Below, piece after piece: positions 18,991-27,094 of a stretch of DNA of 64,000 nucleotides. The stretch covers positions 1 through 64,000 of the forward strand of contig JBAZIR010000001.1 of assembly GCA_041651735.1 (NCBI GenBank), written 5' to 3'. Positions within the stretch are counted from its first letter, which is position 1; each line of letters starts with the position of its first letter. The notes below the pieces were generated by a model. That model was not told where the DNA came from and did not search any database. It saw only the letters and a program-made list of their open reading frames with translations. The position numbers and the translations under genes were made by a program. Source of the stretch: CAIQCK01 sp041651735 (GTDB lineage: Bacteria > Verrucomicrobiota > Verrucomicrobiia > CAIQCK01).

Positions 18991-19464
18991 CTATTGGGTT
19001 CCTGTCTTGGCGCACTCGTGTTCCTTGACTAAACGGGTTGCGATGCGCGCGGCTTCGCGAGTGAGGAATGCGCACTTTTCCCGGAGCTTGTTCTCCTTGA
19101 AAAACTTCATGCCTTCGGGTGTATCGAGACGGCAACCCATGAGCTTCTCGCAGTGGGTCGAGCCGAACTGCTGTTCGCATTCGTCCAGAAACATCCGGGC
19201 CAGCCGCTGGTTATCCTCGCGCGGCTCCGTGGGATGATTTCGGCCTGTCGCCAGGCTGATGGCAAGGACGCCGCCGCTGACGGCGCCGCAGATGTCACCT
19301 GTCCGCGCCACGCCGCCACACAGGCCCGTCGCAATTCGAGGGATGATTTCGGAACGGATGTCGAGGCTCTCCGCGATGGCTTGGAGCACGCTTTCGGCGC
19401 AGCAGAAGCCTTGCTGGAAAAGTTCCGCAGCTCGTTCTGCAACCTGGTCGGGTGTCTGTTTCAA
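18991..19464 (-). CDS. C_GCAxxG_C_C family protein (putative redox/metal protein)
   Basis: A 157-residue cysteine-rich protein of the C_GCAxxG_C_C family. It has FQQGFCCAESVL near residue 20, LCGGVARTGDICGAVSGG near 50 and downstream cysteines in THCEKLMGCRLDT. The family is often near redox or metal genes, but its biochemistry is not well established. The gene is tightly packed between the thioredoxin-like gene (7-base gap) and the CcdA-like gene. Confidence 0.85.
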   Translation of the reverse strand: MKQTPDQVAERAAELFQQGFCCAESVLQAIAESLDIRSEIIPRIATGLCGGVARTGDICGAVSGGVLAISLATGRNHPTEPREDNQRLARMFLDECEQQFGSTHCEKLMGCRLDTPEGMKFFKENKLREKCAFLTREAARIATRLVKEHECAKTGTQ

Positions 19465-19471
19465 AGCTCCC

Positions 19472-19903
19472 TCACTTTAGGCGATTTGTTCCGCCGAAGT
19501 CGAAGCCGAGTTCCTTCCACTTCGCCAGCATGTCTTCCTTGGCAAAGAATCCCGTGTGGCGGAACAACTCCTTGCCGTCGGCGTTGAAGAAGATTTGCGT
19601 CGGGATGATCTCGACAGCCTGTTTTTGCGCCACGTCGGGATTCTTCCACACGTCAATGAACTCCACGTCCAGCCTGCCGGCGTATTCCTTCTTCATCTCT
19701 TCCAGGATGGGCGCCATCGCTTTGCAGGGAATGCACTTGTCCGCGCCAAGATCGAGGAGTCTGGGAATCTTTGCGGCAGATTGGGTTGCCGGCGGGCTGG
19801 CAACACCGGTGGACGCAGGGAGCCGGCTCTGTTTGAGCACGACGACTCCCGCGACAAGCGCGATGAGCGCCACGACGATCATAGCCTTGGCTGATGTTTT
19901 CAT
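19472..19903 (-). CDS. Exported thioredoxin-like protein
   Basis: A 143-residue thioredoxin-fold protein. Residues 5-25 form a membrane anchor or signal (MIVVALIALVAGVVVL), so the domain probably faces the periplasm. The active site is CIPC in LGADKCIPCKAM, and the cis-proline segment is IIPTQIFF. It is a likely partner for the CcdA-like membrane protein two genes downstream in the same operon. Confidence 0.88.
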   Translation of the reverse strand: MKTSAKAMIVVALIALVAGVVVLKQSRLPASTGVASPPATQSAAKIPRLLDLGADKCIPCKAMAPILEEMKKEYAGRLDVEFIDVWKNPDVAQKQAVEIIPTQIFFNADGKELFRHTGFFAKEDMLAKWKELGFDFGGTNRLK

Positions 19904-19926
19904 GGGAGGAACACAATCCAGCAGGA

Positions 19927-20418
19927 TCAGCTCTGGAGCATCGGCCGCGCGGCGTCGGCGGCTTTGGCGATGGCTTCGGCGGTGGCGGGCGTCTTGCCCT
20001 TCTCCATGCCGAGTTCGTAGAGCTTCAAGTGGGCGAACTTGGAGAAGCCCGCGACTTCAAGCGTCTTGCGGGCGCACTCCAACGGACAGCCGTCTATCAC
20101 AAGCACCTTCGCCGCGCATTTGGTTGTCTCCACGATGCCGGGCACGCGCCCGCCGATGCCGGCCAGACAGAACATCCGGCCCACGCCTTCGGCCATGAGC
20201 TTGCGCGCGGTTTGGTCTGCGATGGCCCCGACGTCCGCCGAGCCGGAACAGGGGAAGATCAATTTCGGCGCGACCCCGCAGGCGCACACAGGCGCGGCAT
20301 TGGCTTTGGTGTCCTTCGACGTTTGTTCCGCGCCTCTGGCCACTGTGACGGCCAAAGCGCCGGCGGCGGCTGAGCCGGCCGCGCCGATGAATTGTCTGCG
20401 ATTCACTTTCGGTTTCAT
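19927..20418 (-). CDS. Exported DGC-type putative zinc-binding protein
   Basis: A 163-residue protein of the 'putative zinc-binding' DGC family. It has a Tat-type signal, NRRQFIGAAG, near residue 6, followed by a hydrophobic stretch. The mature part has VCACGVAPKLIFPCSGSADVGAIADQTA, FCLAGIGGRVPG and VIDGCPLECARK, whose cysteines fit the family. Cytoplasmic DGC homologues often sit beside ArsR-type permease operons; an exported form with a Tat signal is less usual. It lies between the thioredoxin-like genes. Confidence 0.75.
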   Translation of the reverse strand: MKPKVNRRQFIGAAGSAAAGALAVTVARGAEQTSKDTKANAAPVCACGVAPKLIFPCSGSADVGAIADQTARKLMAEGVGRMFCLAGIGGRVPGIVETTKCAAKVLVIDGCPLECARKTLEVAGFSKFAHLKLYELGMEKGKTPATAEAIAKAADAARPMLQS

Positions 20419-20470
20419 GGCTTCCTTTCGTTTCATGGTTTCATCGTTGCCAAGCTGCGGGCCGCGAGGA

Positions 20471-20704
20471 TCAGGCGAGTAGCTTCTTGATTTCTTCCAC
20501 CGACGGCACTTTGCCGGCGATTTTGAGAGTACCGTTGATCACCAGCGCCGGCGTCATCATCACGCGCAGAGCTGTGATCTGCCTGTGGTCAGTGATCTTC
20601 TCCAGGTTGTATTCCAAGCCGAGTTCTTTCGCGGCCTGTTCCGTTGCGCGTGCCAGCTGCTGACAGCGGCTGCAACCAGGTCCAAGTACGAGCAGGCTGA
20701 TCAT
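20471..20704 (-). CDS. Small thioredoxin-like disulfide protein, copy 1
   Basis: A 77-residue protein of the 'redox-active disulfide protein 2' (MTH895-like) family, a minimal thioredoxin fold with active site CSRC in LGPGCSRCQQLA. The conserved MMTPALVINGTLKIAGKVPS follows. No signal peptide, so it is cytoplasmic. The start at 20704 makes it the same length as the neighbouring copy at 20731-20964. Such genes commonly accompany ArsP-like permeases. Confidence 0.9.
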   Translation of the reverse strand: MISLLVLGPGCSRCQQLARATEQAAKELGLEYNLEKITDHRQITALRVMMTPALVINGTLKIAGKVPSVEEIKKLLA

Positions 20705-20730
20705 GGTTTCTCCAGATTCCACAGACGCGG

Positions 20731-20964
20731 CTAGGCCAGCAGCTTTTTGACGTCATTCACCGACGGCACTTTGCCCACAACCTTGACGACGCCGTCCACG
20801 ACGAGCGCCGGGGTCATCATCACGCCGAAGTTCATGATGGCGTTGATATCGGTGACTTTTTCAAGTTGGTAATCAAGGTTTAGCGACTTGGCGGCTTGTT
20901 CGGCGGTCTCCGCCAGTTTTGTGCACTTTGCACAACCGGTTCCGAGAATTTGCAGTTTCTTCAT
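20731..20964 (-). CDS. Small thioredoxin-like disulfide protein, copy 2
   Basis: A 77-residue paralogue of the adjacent gene at 20471, with active site CAKC in LGTGCAKCTKLAE and the conserved stretch GVMMTPALVVDGVVKVVGKVPS. The two copies are tandem, 26 bases apart, clearly related but well diverged, so the duplication is not recent. It lies 20 bases downstream of the permease gene. A likely role is delivering thiols or metal to the permease, by analogy only. Confidence 0.9.
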   Translation of the reverse strand: MKKLQILGTGCAKCTKLAETAEQAAKSLNLDYQLEKVTDINAIMNFGVMMTPALVVDGVVKVVGKVPSVNDVKKLLA

Positions 20965-20984
20965 CGTTTTCCTTTCCATCGAAA

Positions 20985-22307
20985 TCAAGGGAAGAAGTAT
21001 CCGAAAAGCATGCCGGTGGTTGTGCCCATGATGACCACCAGCACCGTGAACACGACAGTCTTCTTCAATCCCATGATACTACGCAATACCAGCATGCTCG
21101 GCAATGACAAGGCTGGCCCAGCCAGCAACAGCGTCATCATCGGCCCGGAATGCATGCCAAGTTTGCGCAGCGCCTCACAGATGGGAATCTCGGTGAGCGT
21201 TGCAAAATACCAGAACGCGCCGATGACGCTGGCGACGAGGTTTGAGAGCAGCGAGTTGTCGCCGACCAGACCCGCAACCACTTTATCCGGCAGCAGAGCG
21301 CCGACGAAGCCGGTGACGAAGACGCCGCCAAAGAGCAGCGGGACGATCATCTTGGCAAAGTCCCAAGTGTTGGTCATCCACGAGCCGATCTCGTCACGCG
21401 TCAGCCAGCGCCACGACATCCACAGCACAGCCAAACCCATCGCCCCCGCCAGATACCAGCGGGCGTGATAGACCGACATGACCCACGTTTTGGCTTCCTC
21501 GACTTGCGCGATGTCTTTCTTGGGCAGCGTCACCTTTTCGCCGCTGGCTTGGCCCTTCCAATCCTGCTGAAGCTGGAATACCACTTCATCCTTCGTCTCT
21601 TGCAGTGTAACGGCGGCAAACTGGCCGCCGTCGTTCGTCCGCACGACGACGTTGCCGGGGTTGAACCAATCGCTGAACACCAGAAACGCCACCATGCAAC
21701 CGAGGAACGTGGAAGTCTTCCAGAGCGGACGGTGCGGCGCGTCGTCGTCCGGCATTTGTGGCTGTGCGTTGATGCGGTGTTGTTCTTCGCGCCGGAAGAT
21801 CAACGCCATCAGCAGGCCGATGAGGATCGAGAACGCGATGGCGCCGACCGCACGCCCGACGCCGATGTTAAAGCCCAGCACGCGGGCCGAGAGGAAGATC
21901 GCCAGCACGTTGATCGCCGGGCCGGAGTAGAGAAACGCCGCCGCCGGGCCGAGGCCCGCGCCGAGCTTGTAGATGCCCGCGAACATCGGCAGCACACTGC
22001 ACGAGCAGACGGCCAGGATCGTGCCGGACACCGACGCGACGCTGTAGGCCGTGACCTTGTTGGCCTTCGGGCCGAGATGGCGCAGCACCGCCTGCTGCGA
22101 GAGGAACGTGCTGATGGCTCCCGCGATGAACATCGCCGGTACGACGCACGCCAGCGTGTGGTTGCGGACATACCATTGGAGCAGCTTGAACGCTTCGATG
22201 ATGGCGGCGTTGATCTTCGGATTGGCCAGCGGCAGGAAGTAGGCGACCAGGAAAATGCCCGCGATCCAGCCGAAGGTTTTCAGTTCCTTCTTTACGCCCT
22301 CATTCAT
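20985..22307 (-). CDS. ArsP-like permease (DUF318 family) with an extra-membrane insertion
   Basis: A 440-residue inner-membrane permease of the PF03773 family, which includes the methylarsenite exporter ArsP. It shows about ten hydrophobic segments, the motif AVCSCSVLPMFAGIYKLGAGLGPAAAF near residue 100 and a related second half with GAFWYFATLTEIPICEAL. Between the halves (about 215-290) is a soluble insertion including VTLQETKDEVVFQLQQDW. The start at 22307 begins MNEGVKKEL; upstream residues overlap regulatory DNA. Context (ArsR, disulfide proteins) supports metalloid or metal efflux, but the substrate is unproven. Confidence 0.82.
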   Translation of the reverse strand: MNEGVKKELKTFGWIAGIFLVAYFLPLANPKINAAIIEAFKLLQWYVRNHTLACVVPAMFIAGAISTFLSQQAVLRHLGPKANKVTAYSVASVSGTILAVCSCSVLPMFAGIYKLGAGLGPAAAFLYSGPAINVLAIFLSARVLGFNIGVGRAVGAIAFSILIGLLMALIFRREEQHRINAQPQMPDDDAPHRPLWKTSTFLGCMVAFLVFSDWFNPGNVVVRTNDGGQFAAVTLQETKDEVVFQLQQDWKGQASGEKVTLPKKDIAQVEEAKTWVMSVYHARWYLAGAMGLAVLWMSWRWLTRDEIGSWMTNTWDFAKMIVPLLFGGVFVTGFVGALLPDKVVAGLVGDNSLLSNLVASVIGAFWYFATLTEIPICEALRKLGMHSGPMMTLLLAGPALSLPSMLVLRSIMGLKKTVVFTVLVVIMGTTTGMLFGYFFP

Positions 22308-22345
22308 GTTGTTTTCCTTTTCTTTGTGCCGAAGGAAAGCGTGGC

Positions 22346-22355
22346 TATTTAGCCA
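22346..22355. promoter_or_regulatory. Copy of the ArsR half-site ahead of the permease gene
   Basis: The 10-mer TATTTAGCCA here is identical to the one in the arsR operator at 22719-22728. It lies in the 76-base gap between the arsR stop and the permease start, followed by CTAGCCAAG. This may be a second binding site for the same ArsR. Confidence 0.4.
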
Positions 22356-22383
22356 ACTAGCCAAGTATTCGGCAAATAAAAAA

Positions 22384-22704
22384 TCACCGCGTTTGCAGCT
22401 CTTCCTCCTTGGCCGAGTTCTGTCGCACGGCGGTCACACACTGGAAAAAGTTCATCACGCACCGCGTCTTGAGCCGGTAGAACACCTGCACGCCGCGTTT
22501 GTCATCCTCCACGATGCCGGCATATTTCAGCAGCGTGAGATGTTTCGAGACGGTGGACATTTCCGATCCGACCATCTCCGTCAACTCGCACACACATCGC
22601 TCGCCCCTAGCCAGTTCATCCACGATGAACAAGCGCGTGGGGTGAGCCAGCGCCTTGAGGACGGCGGCCTGTGCCTTGAACTTGGCTGGCAATGTTTGAG
22701 CCAT
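22384..22704 (-). CDS. arsR: ArsR-family metalloregulator heading the permease/thiol-redox operon
   Basis: A 106-residue winged-helix repressor of the ArsR/SmtB family. The N-terminal helix has LAHPTRLFIVDELARGERCVCEL, whose CVC pair matches the arsenite-sensing position of ArsR, and the recognition helix is MSTVSKHLTLLKYAGIV. Another cysteine pair lies near the C-terminus (TRCVMNFFQC). The start at 22704 removes residues encoded by the operator. It heads an eight-gene minus-strand run ending at 18283. Confidence 0.92.
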   Translation of the reverse strand: MAQTLPAKFKAQAAVLKALAHPTRLFIVDELARGERCVCELTEMVGSEMSTVSKHLTLLKYAGIVEDDKRGVQVFYRLKTRCVMNFFQCVTAVRQNSAKEEELQTR

Positions 22705-22717
22705 AAATGACAGCGGT

Positions 22718-22746
22718 ATATTTAGCCATTTGCCTAAATATGTCAA
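22718..22746 (-). promoter_or_regulatory. arsR promoter with inverted-repeat operator
   Basis: A perfect 8-bp inverted repeat ATATTTAG / CTAAATAT (22718-22725 and 22734-22741) with an 8-base spacer lies 14 bases upstream of arsR. On the minus strand it directly follows a consensus -35 box TTGACA (22746-22741). Repression by ArsR binding next to the -35 box is the obvious model. The -10 box is less clear; TAAATA follows at a 16-base spacing. Confidence 0.7.
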
Positions 22747-22864
22747 GCATCCGTTTTCCGCGTGAGTGCCCCAACTTGGTCCACCCCCAAAAACGTGAGG
22801 ATTACTGCGCTGGCCACGCCGCCGCCTGCCGTGTGACCGAAGTAACTGCGCGCGATGTCTTGCT

Positions 22865-23623
22865 TCACGGTGTTTCTTTCCGTTGGTCCGGGGCTGCGGA
22901 CCCTGTCTTGTTCTCGCTCTGAGAGGGGCGAAGTTGGCCGTCTTCCATCTCGCAGGTCCGGTCGAAGACGTCCAGCGAGCGATGGTCGTGAGTGACGACG
23001 ACGACGCCCGCGCCGTGTTCGTGGGCGACCTTGGCGAAAAGCTCCATCACCTGCCGGCCGCGGTGGCTGTCCAGTGCGGCGGTCGGTTCGTCAGCAAGGA
23101 TGAGGCTCGGCTCGTTGGCGAGCGCGCGGGCCACGGCGACGCGCTGTTGCTGGCCGCCGGAGAGTGCGTCGGGCAGATGGTGGGCGCGGTCGGCCATGCC
23201 AAGGTAATCGAGCAGTTCCATCGCGCGGCGGCGGGCCGCGCGCGGCGGGGCATCATTGATTTCCAGCGCGACCTGGACGTTTTGCAGCGCATTGAGGAAC
23301 GGAATCAGGTTGGCCTTCTGGAAGACAAAGCCGAGATGCTCGCGCCGGAACGCCGTGAGGTTGACCAGTGGCCGGTCGCCGTCCATGACCGGCTCGCCGC
23401 CGATGACGATGCGGCCGGCGGTGGGCGGATTGATGAGGCCGATGGCGGTCAGCAGCGTGGTCTTGCCCGCGCCGCTTGGGCCGAGCAAGGCGATGACTTC
23501 GCCGCGTTTCACCCGCAACGACACGTCTCGGAGCGCCACGACCTCGGTGTTGCCGCTGCCATAGACTTTCGTCAGGTTGGAAACCTCGATGGCCGGTGTG
23601 TTGTCGGGAGCGAAGTTCATCAC
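22865..23623 (-). CDS. ABC exporter ATP-binding protein (DevA/LolD/MacB type)
   Basis: A 252-residue ATPase with Walker A LLGPSGAGKTTL, Q-loop GFVFQKANLIPFLNALQNV, signature LSGGQQQRVAVARAL and Walker B LILADEPTAALD, followed by the VTHD switch His. The Q-loop region is typical of DevA/MacB-type exporters. The start is GTG at 23623 or ATG at 23620, both overlapping the stop of the permease gene. It is the last gene of the operon headed by arsR at 29114. Confidence 0.93.
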   Translation of the reverse strand: MMNFAPDNTPAIEVSNLTKVYGSGNTEVVALRDVSLRVKRGEVIALLGPSGAGKTTLLTAIGLINPPTAGRIVIGGEPVMDGDRPLVNLTAFRREHLGFVFQKANLIPFLNALQNVQVALEINDAPPRAARRRAMELLDYLGMADRAHHLPDALSGGQQQRVAVARALANEPSLILADEPTAALDSHRGRQVMELFAKVAHEHGAGVVVVTHDHRSLDVFDRTCEMEDGQLRPSQSENKTGSAAPDQRKETP

Positions 23624-24831
23624 GACAAGACCTTGTTCGGCTCGACGCCCATCGCCTTCCAGATGCCGAGCAGGCTGGCCAGCACGGAGATGGCTAGCAC
23701 GATGCCGGCCAGCGCCAGCAGGTCGGGCGTTTCAATGACGACCCGACGCGGAAAGTTTGGAAACGCAAAGCTGCCCAGCCAATACGCCAAGCCATAGCCA
23801 AGCGCGCCGATGAGCAGCGATTGCTGGAGGATCAAGCCAACGATGACGCCGTTGCGGGCGCCGATGAGCTTCAGCATGGCGATGTCGTGAATCTTGTCCA
23901 ACGTGAGCGTGTAGATGATCAGCGCCATGATGATGGTGGAGATGATGATGAGCAGCGTGCGAAACAGGCCGAGTTGCCGCCGCGACCGATCCACCATGCC
24001 GGACAGCAGGAGGTCCACTTGTTGTTGATGGGTGAAGACCGTGATGTCCGGCCACGTTGCGAACGTCGCCGCCACTTGGGCTGCGTTCACGCCGGGTTTC
24101 AGCATGACCGTGACGGCGCTCACTTGCGGCGGTGCCAGCGCTGGAATGCCGCTGGCTGGCCCCGCGGCGCGTTCGAGCAACAGCGGCTGGACCTTCCCAA
24201 TGTCCAGCGCCTCGGCGCGGGCACGCCGGGACTGGCGCTCCAGCCGCGTCGCTTCGCCCGGCACATCGAACTGGATAACGGCGGCGTCGCTAACGGTGAA
24301 AAAGCCCAGCCCGTCGCCCGCGATTCCCGACATGCCTTTCGTGAGGCCGACGACTTCGTAAATATCCTTGCCGAGCTTCACCTTTTCGCCGAGCGCCAAG
24401 CCCAGTGAGCGGTCCGCGATCATCTCGTAGTGCGCCTGTCGCAGCGGGCGTCCGGCGACGAGCGGAATCCAATCGCCCCGGTCGTCGGGCCAGGAGATAC
24501 CCTGCACCACGATGCGCAACGACCGTCCGCGATGCTCGCGCTGGATGGTATGCGAGACGAACCGTAGCGCCCCGGCGACACCCGGCACGGCGCGGGCGCG
24601 GTCCTCGATGTTGGCCGGGATGCGTGAAATCTCCGCAAATGGGCCTCGCGTGGCGCCCTGCACGACCCAGAGGTCCGCGCCAATCTTGTCCACCAGCAGC
24701 GTTGCCTCGCGAATCAGCCCGCGATAGATGCCGCCCATGCCCATCACAATCATCAGCAACAGGCCGACGCCAACGGTCGTCAGCGTGAACCGCCCGAAAT
24801 TGTGCCGGATGTCGTGGATGGCCAGATTCAT
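23620..24831 (-). CDS. FtsX-like ABC exporter permease (DevC/MacB type)
   Basis: A 403-residue FtsX-fold permease: one N-terminal membrane segment (LTTVGVGLLLMIVMGMGGIY), a periplasmic domain of about 230 residues (IGADLWVVQG, GRPLRQAHYEM), then three C-terminal segments including LFRTLLIIISTIIMALIIYTL with ALAGIVLAISVLASLLGIW. The layout matches DevC and MacB partners that work with an HlyD-like adaptor. It is joined by 4-base overlaps to the adaptor gene upstream and the ATPase gene downstream. The DNA gives no sign of its substrate apart from the ars operon context. Confidence 0.9.
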   Translation of the reverse strand: MNLAIHDIRHNFGRFTLTTVGVGLLLMIVMGMGGIYRGLIREATLLVDKIGADLWVVQGATRGPFAEISRIPANIEDRARAVPGVAGALRFVSHTIQREHRGRSLRIVVQGISWPDDRGDWIPLVAGRPLRQAHYEMIADRSLGLALGEKVKLGKDIYEVVGLTKGMSGIAGDGLGFFTVSDAAVIQFDVPGEATRLERQSRRARAEALDIGKVQPLLLERAAGPASGIPALAPPQVSAVTVMLKPGVNAAQVAATFATWPDITVFTHQQQVDLLLSGMVDRSRRQLGLFRTLLIIISTIIMALIIYTLTLDKIHDIAMLKLIGARNGVIVGLILQQSLLIGALGYGLAYWLGSFAFPNFPRRVVIETPDLLALAGIVLAISVLASLLGIWKAMGVEPNKVLS

Positions 24832-25997
24832 GGCGCGACGATTCGCTGGCCGTCGACGAGTTCCGCCTTTGGCTCGGCGGGCTTGACCAGCAGGTCGGCG
24901 GCGGAGACGCCTTGGGCAATCTCAACGGTGTCGCTCCCGCGCAATCCGATGGTGACGGCGCGCCATCGCCCTTTGCCGCCGTCGTTGACGAACACACCCG
25001 GCTTGCCTTCGCGCCATTGGAGGAATCGTTGCGGGACCGCCAGCGCCGACGGCTTGTGGCCGGTCTCGATGAACACCTCGGCGCGCTGGCCAACGGTCCA
25101 GTTCTTTGGAAGCTCCTTCACGCGCACGTCCACGAGGAACTCGCGCGTTTCGCGGTCGGTCTCGCGGCCCAGGCGCGCGACCTCGCCGGAATAACTCTTC
25201 GCCGGTTCCGACCGAAAAACCACGCGTGCCGGCTGGCCGGCATTCAAAGTGGCGGAGGCGGTCTCGTCCACCCAGGCCGAGACCCAGATTTCGTTGGTGG
25301 AGATGAGTTGGAGCAGCGAACCGCCCGGCACCACCACGCCGCCGGGGTCGCGGTCACGCCGCACAATCAGGCCGTCATAGGGACTGACGATTTGCGTGAA
25401 ACCGAGGCGTTCCTTCTGATAGAGGAGGTTCTTCTCGGCCGTCGCGACTTGGCGCTCGGCTTCAACGATGGCGGCTTGAGCACGCTTTACGTCTGCTTCG
25501 GCCACGTTCAACTGCTCCACCGCCCTGTCCAGTTCATCTTCGGACGAGACCTTCTTTCCGTGCAACTCGGACACGCGTTTGTGGTTCAGCCGCGCCTGCT
25601 GCGCGACGGCCAGCGCGCGGGCCTCGTCTGTCTTGACTCGTTCGAAGCTGGCCCGCGCTGCCGCGAGGGTGGCGGCGGCGACCTCGACCTGCTGCTTGAG
25701 TTCGCCGTCATCGAGCCGGGCCAGCAACTGGCCGGCTTTGACGGTGTCTCCTTGGTCCACGAGCACTTCCGCGAGCCGCTCCTGGATGCGCGGGCTGATG
25801 GTGGTTTTGACGCGCGCCTCCAGCGTGCCGGTGCCCATAACCTCGGCAACGAGTGGCCCCATTGCAGCCCGGCAAGTCACCACGGGCGTTGGGGCAAAGA
25901 CAAAACGATGGATGGCGAAGCCCGCCAACAGAACCGGAATCAGCCACTTGAGGGATCGGCGGCTGAGTTGCAGGAAACGGGTTGGGTTGGATTTCAT
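24828..25997 (-). CDS. HlyD-family periplasmic adaptor of the ABC exporter
   Basis: A 389-residue membrane fusion protein. It has an N-terminal anchor (LKWLIPVLLAGFAIHRFVF), a lipoyl half (TTISPRIQERLAEVLVDQGDTVKAGQLLARL), a long alpha hairpin (about 90-200), the second lipoyl half FTQIVSPYDGLIVRR and beta domains. Start 25997 is chosen, with 26009 possible. An open frame running far upstream into acr3 territory is a shadow. The gene follows acr3 by 32 bases on the same strand and overlaps the permease gene by four. Confidence 0.9.
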   Translation of the reverse strand: MKSNPTRFLQLSRRSLKWLIPVLLAGFAIHRFVFAPTPVVTCRAAMGPLVAEVMGTGTLEARVKTTISPRIQERLAEVLVDQGDTVKAGQLLARLDDGELKQQVEVAAATLAAARASFERVKTDEARALAVAQQARLNHKRVSELHGKKVSSEDELDRAVEQLNVAEADVKRAQAAIVEAERQVATAEKNLLYQKERLGFTQIVSPYDGLIVRRDRDPGGVVVPGGSLLQLISTNEIWVSAWVDETASATLNAGQPARVVFRSEPAKSYSGEVARLGRETDRETREFLVDVRVKELPKNWTVGQRAEVFIETGHKPSALAVPQRFLQWREGKPGVFVNDGGKGRWRAVTIGLRGSDTVEIAQGVSAADLLVKPAEPKAELVDGQRIVAP

Positions 25998-26029
25998 CAG
26001 GTGGTCCATTCTTAATCCGGCGGCAACGC

Positions 26030-27094
26030 CTATGCTGATTGATACCACCTGCGCGACCGGTTGCAAACATTGCAGACCGAGAGCATCACCGGCACTTCCA
26101 CCAGCACCCCTACGACGCAGGCCAGCGCCGCGCCGGAGCTGGGGCCAAAGAGAGTGATGGCTACGGCCACGGCCAACTCGAAGAAGTTGCTCGCGCCGAT
26201 CAGCGCGCCCGGCGATGCCACGTTGTGCGGCACCTTGAACCAGCGCATCAGCCCGTAGGTAAGACTGGAGTTGAAATAGACCTGAATGAGGATAGGCACG
26301 GCAATCAGCACCACGGCAAACCAGCGCGTGGTCAGGTTCTCCGCCTGAAACGCGAAGATGAGCACCAGCGTCAACAGCAGCGCGCCAATCATGACGGGAT
26401 GGAACTTCGGCAGGAACTTCTGTTCGAACCAAGCGAGGCCGTGCGACTTCAGCAGCGTCGTGCGCGTGACCCAGCCTGCCGCCAGCGGGATGACGATGAA
26501 GACGACCACCGAGGTGATGAGCACCTTGGCCGGCACGACGACGTTGGCGACACCGCAGAGAAACATCACGATCGGCGCGAAGGCCACGAGCATGATGAGG
26601 TCGTTGACCGCCACCTGCACGAGCGTGTAGGCCGGGTCGCCATCGGTGAGATAGCTCCACACGAACACCATGGCCGTGCACGGCGCGGCGGCGAGGATGA
26701 TGAGACCGGCGGTGTAGCTCCTCGCTGTTTCCGGATCGATCCACGCCGCGAAGACGTGCTGCATGAAAACCCACGCCAGCAACGCCATGCTGAACGGCTT
26801 GACCAGCCAGTTCACAAACAACGTCACCATCAGCCCCTTCGGCTTGCGCGCGATGCCGCCAATAGCGCTGAAGTCCACCTTCAACATCATCGGGTAGATC
26901 ATCAGCCACAGCAGCACGCCGATGGGCACATTGACCTGCGAGCCTTGGCCGAACTCCCATTTGCTCAACGCGGCGGTCACGTCCGGCAGCAGCTTGCCAA
27001 GGGCGACGCCGACGATCATGCAGAGAAAGACCCACAGCGTCAGGTAACGCTCAAAGAAAGCGAGGCGCTTTTCGGTCTGGCCATGAGTTTTCAT
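26030..27094 (-). CDS. acr3: Acr3-family arsenite efflux pump
   Basis: A 354-residue inner-membrane protein with ten hydrophobic segments that exports arsenite. The conserved cysteine is in ILAAAPCTAMVFVWSYLTDGD. Other family features are LMIYPMMLKVDFSAI and GASNFFELAVAVAI near the C-terminus. The start at 27094 overlaps the arsM stop (ATGA). It is the fourth gene of the operon arsR-arsC-arsM-acr3 and precedes the tripartite ABC exporter genes. Confidence 0.95.
   Translation of the reverse strand: MKTHGQTEKRLAFFERYLTLWVFLCMIVGVALGKLLPDVTAALSKWEFGQGSQVNVPIGVLLWLMIYPMMLKVDFSAIGGIARKPKGLMVTLFVNWLVKPFSMALLAWVFMQHVFAAWIDPETARSYTAGLIILAAAPCTAMVFVWSYLTDGDPAYTLVQVAVNDLIMLVAFAPIVMFLCGVANVVVPAKVLITSVVVFIVIPLAAGWVTRTTLLKSHGLAWFEQKFLPKFHPVMIGALLLTLVLIFAFQAENLTTRWFAVVLIAVPILIQVYFNSSLTYGLMRWFKVPHNVASPGALIGASNFFELAVAVAITLFGPSSGAALACVVGVLVEVPVMLSVCNVCNRSRRWYQSA

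Noticed and set aside
25998..27035. Long N-terminal extension of the HlyD gene (735 codons in total)
   Set aside because: The extra part is acr3 read in another frame on the same strand; the adaptor's anchor begins at 25997.
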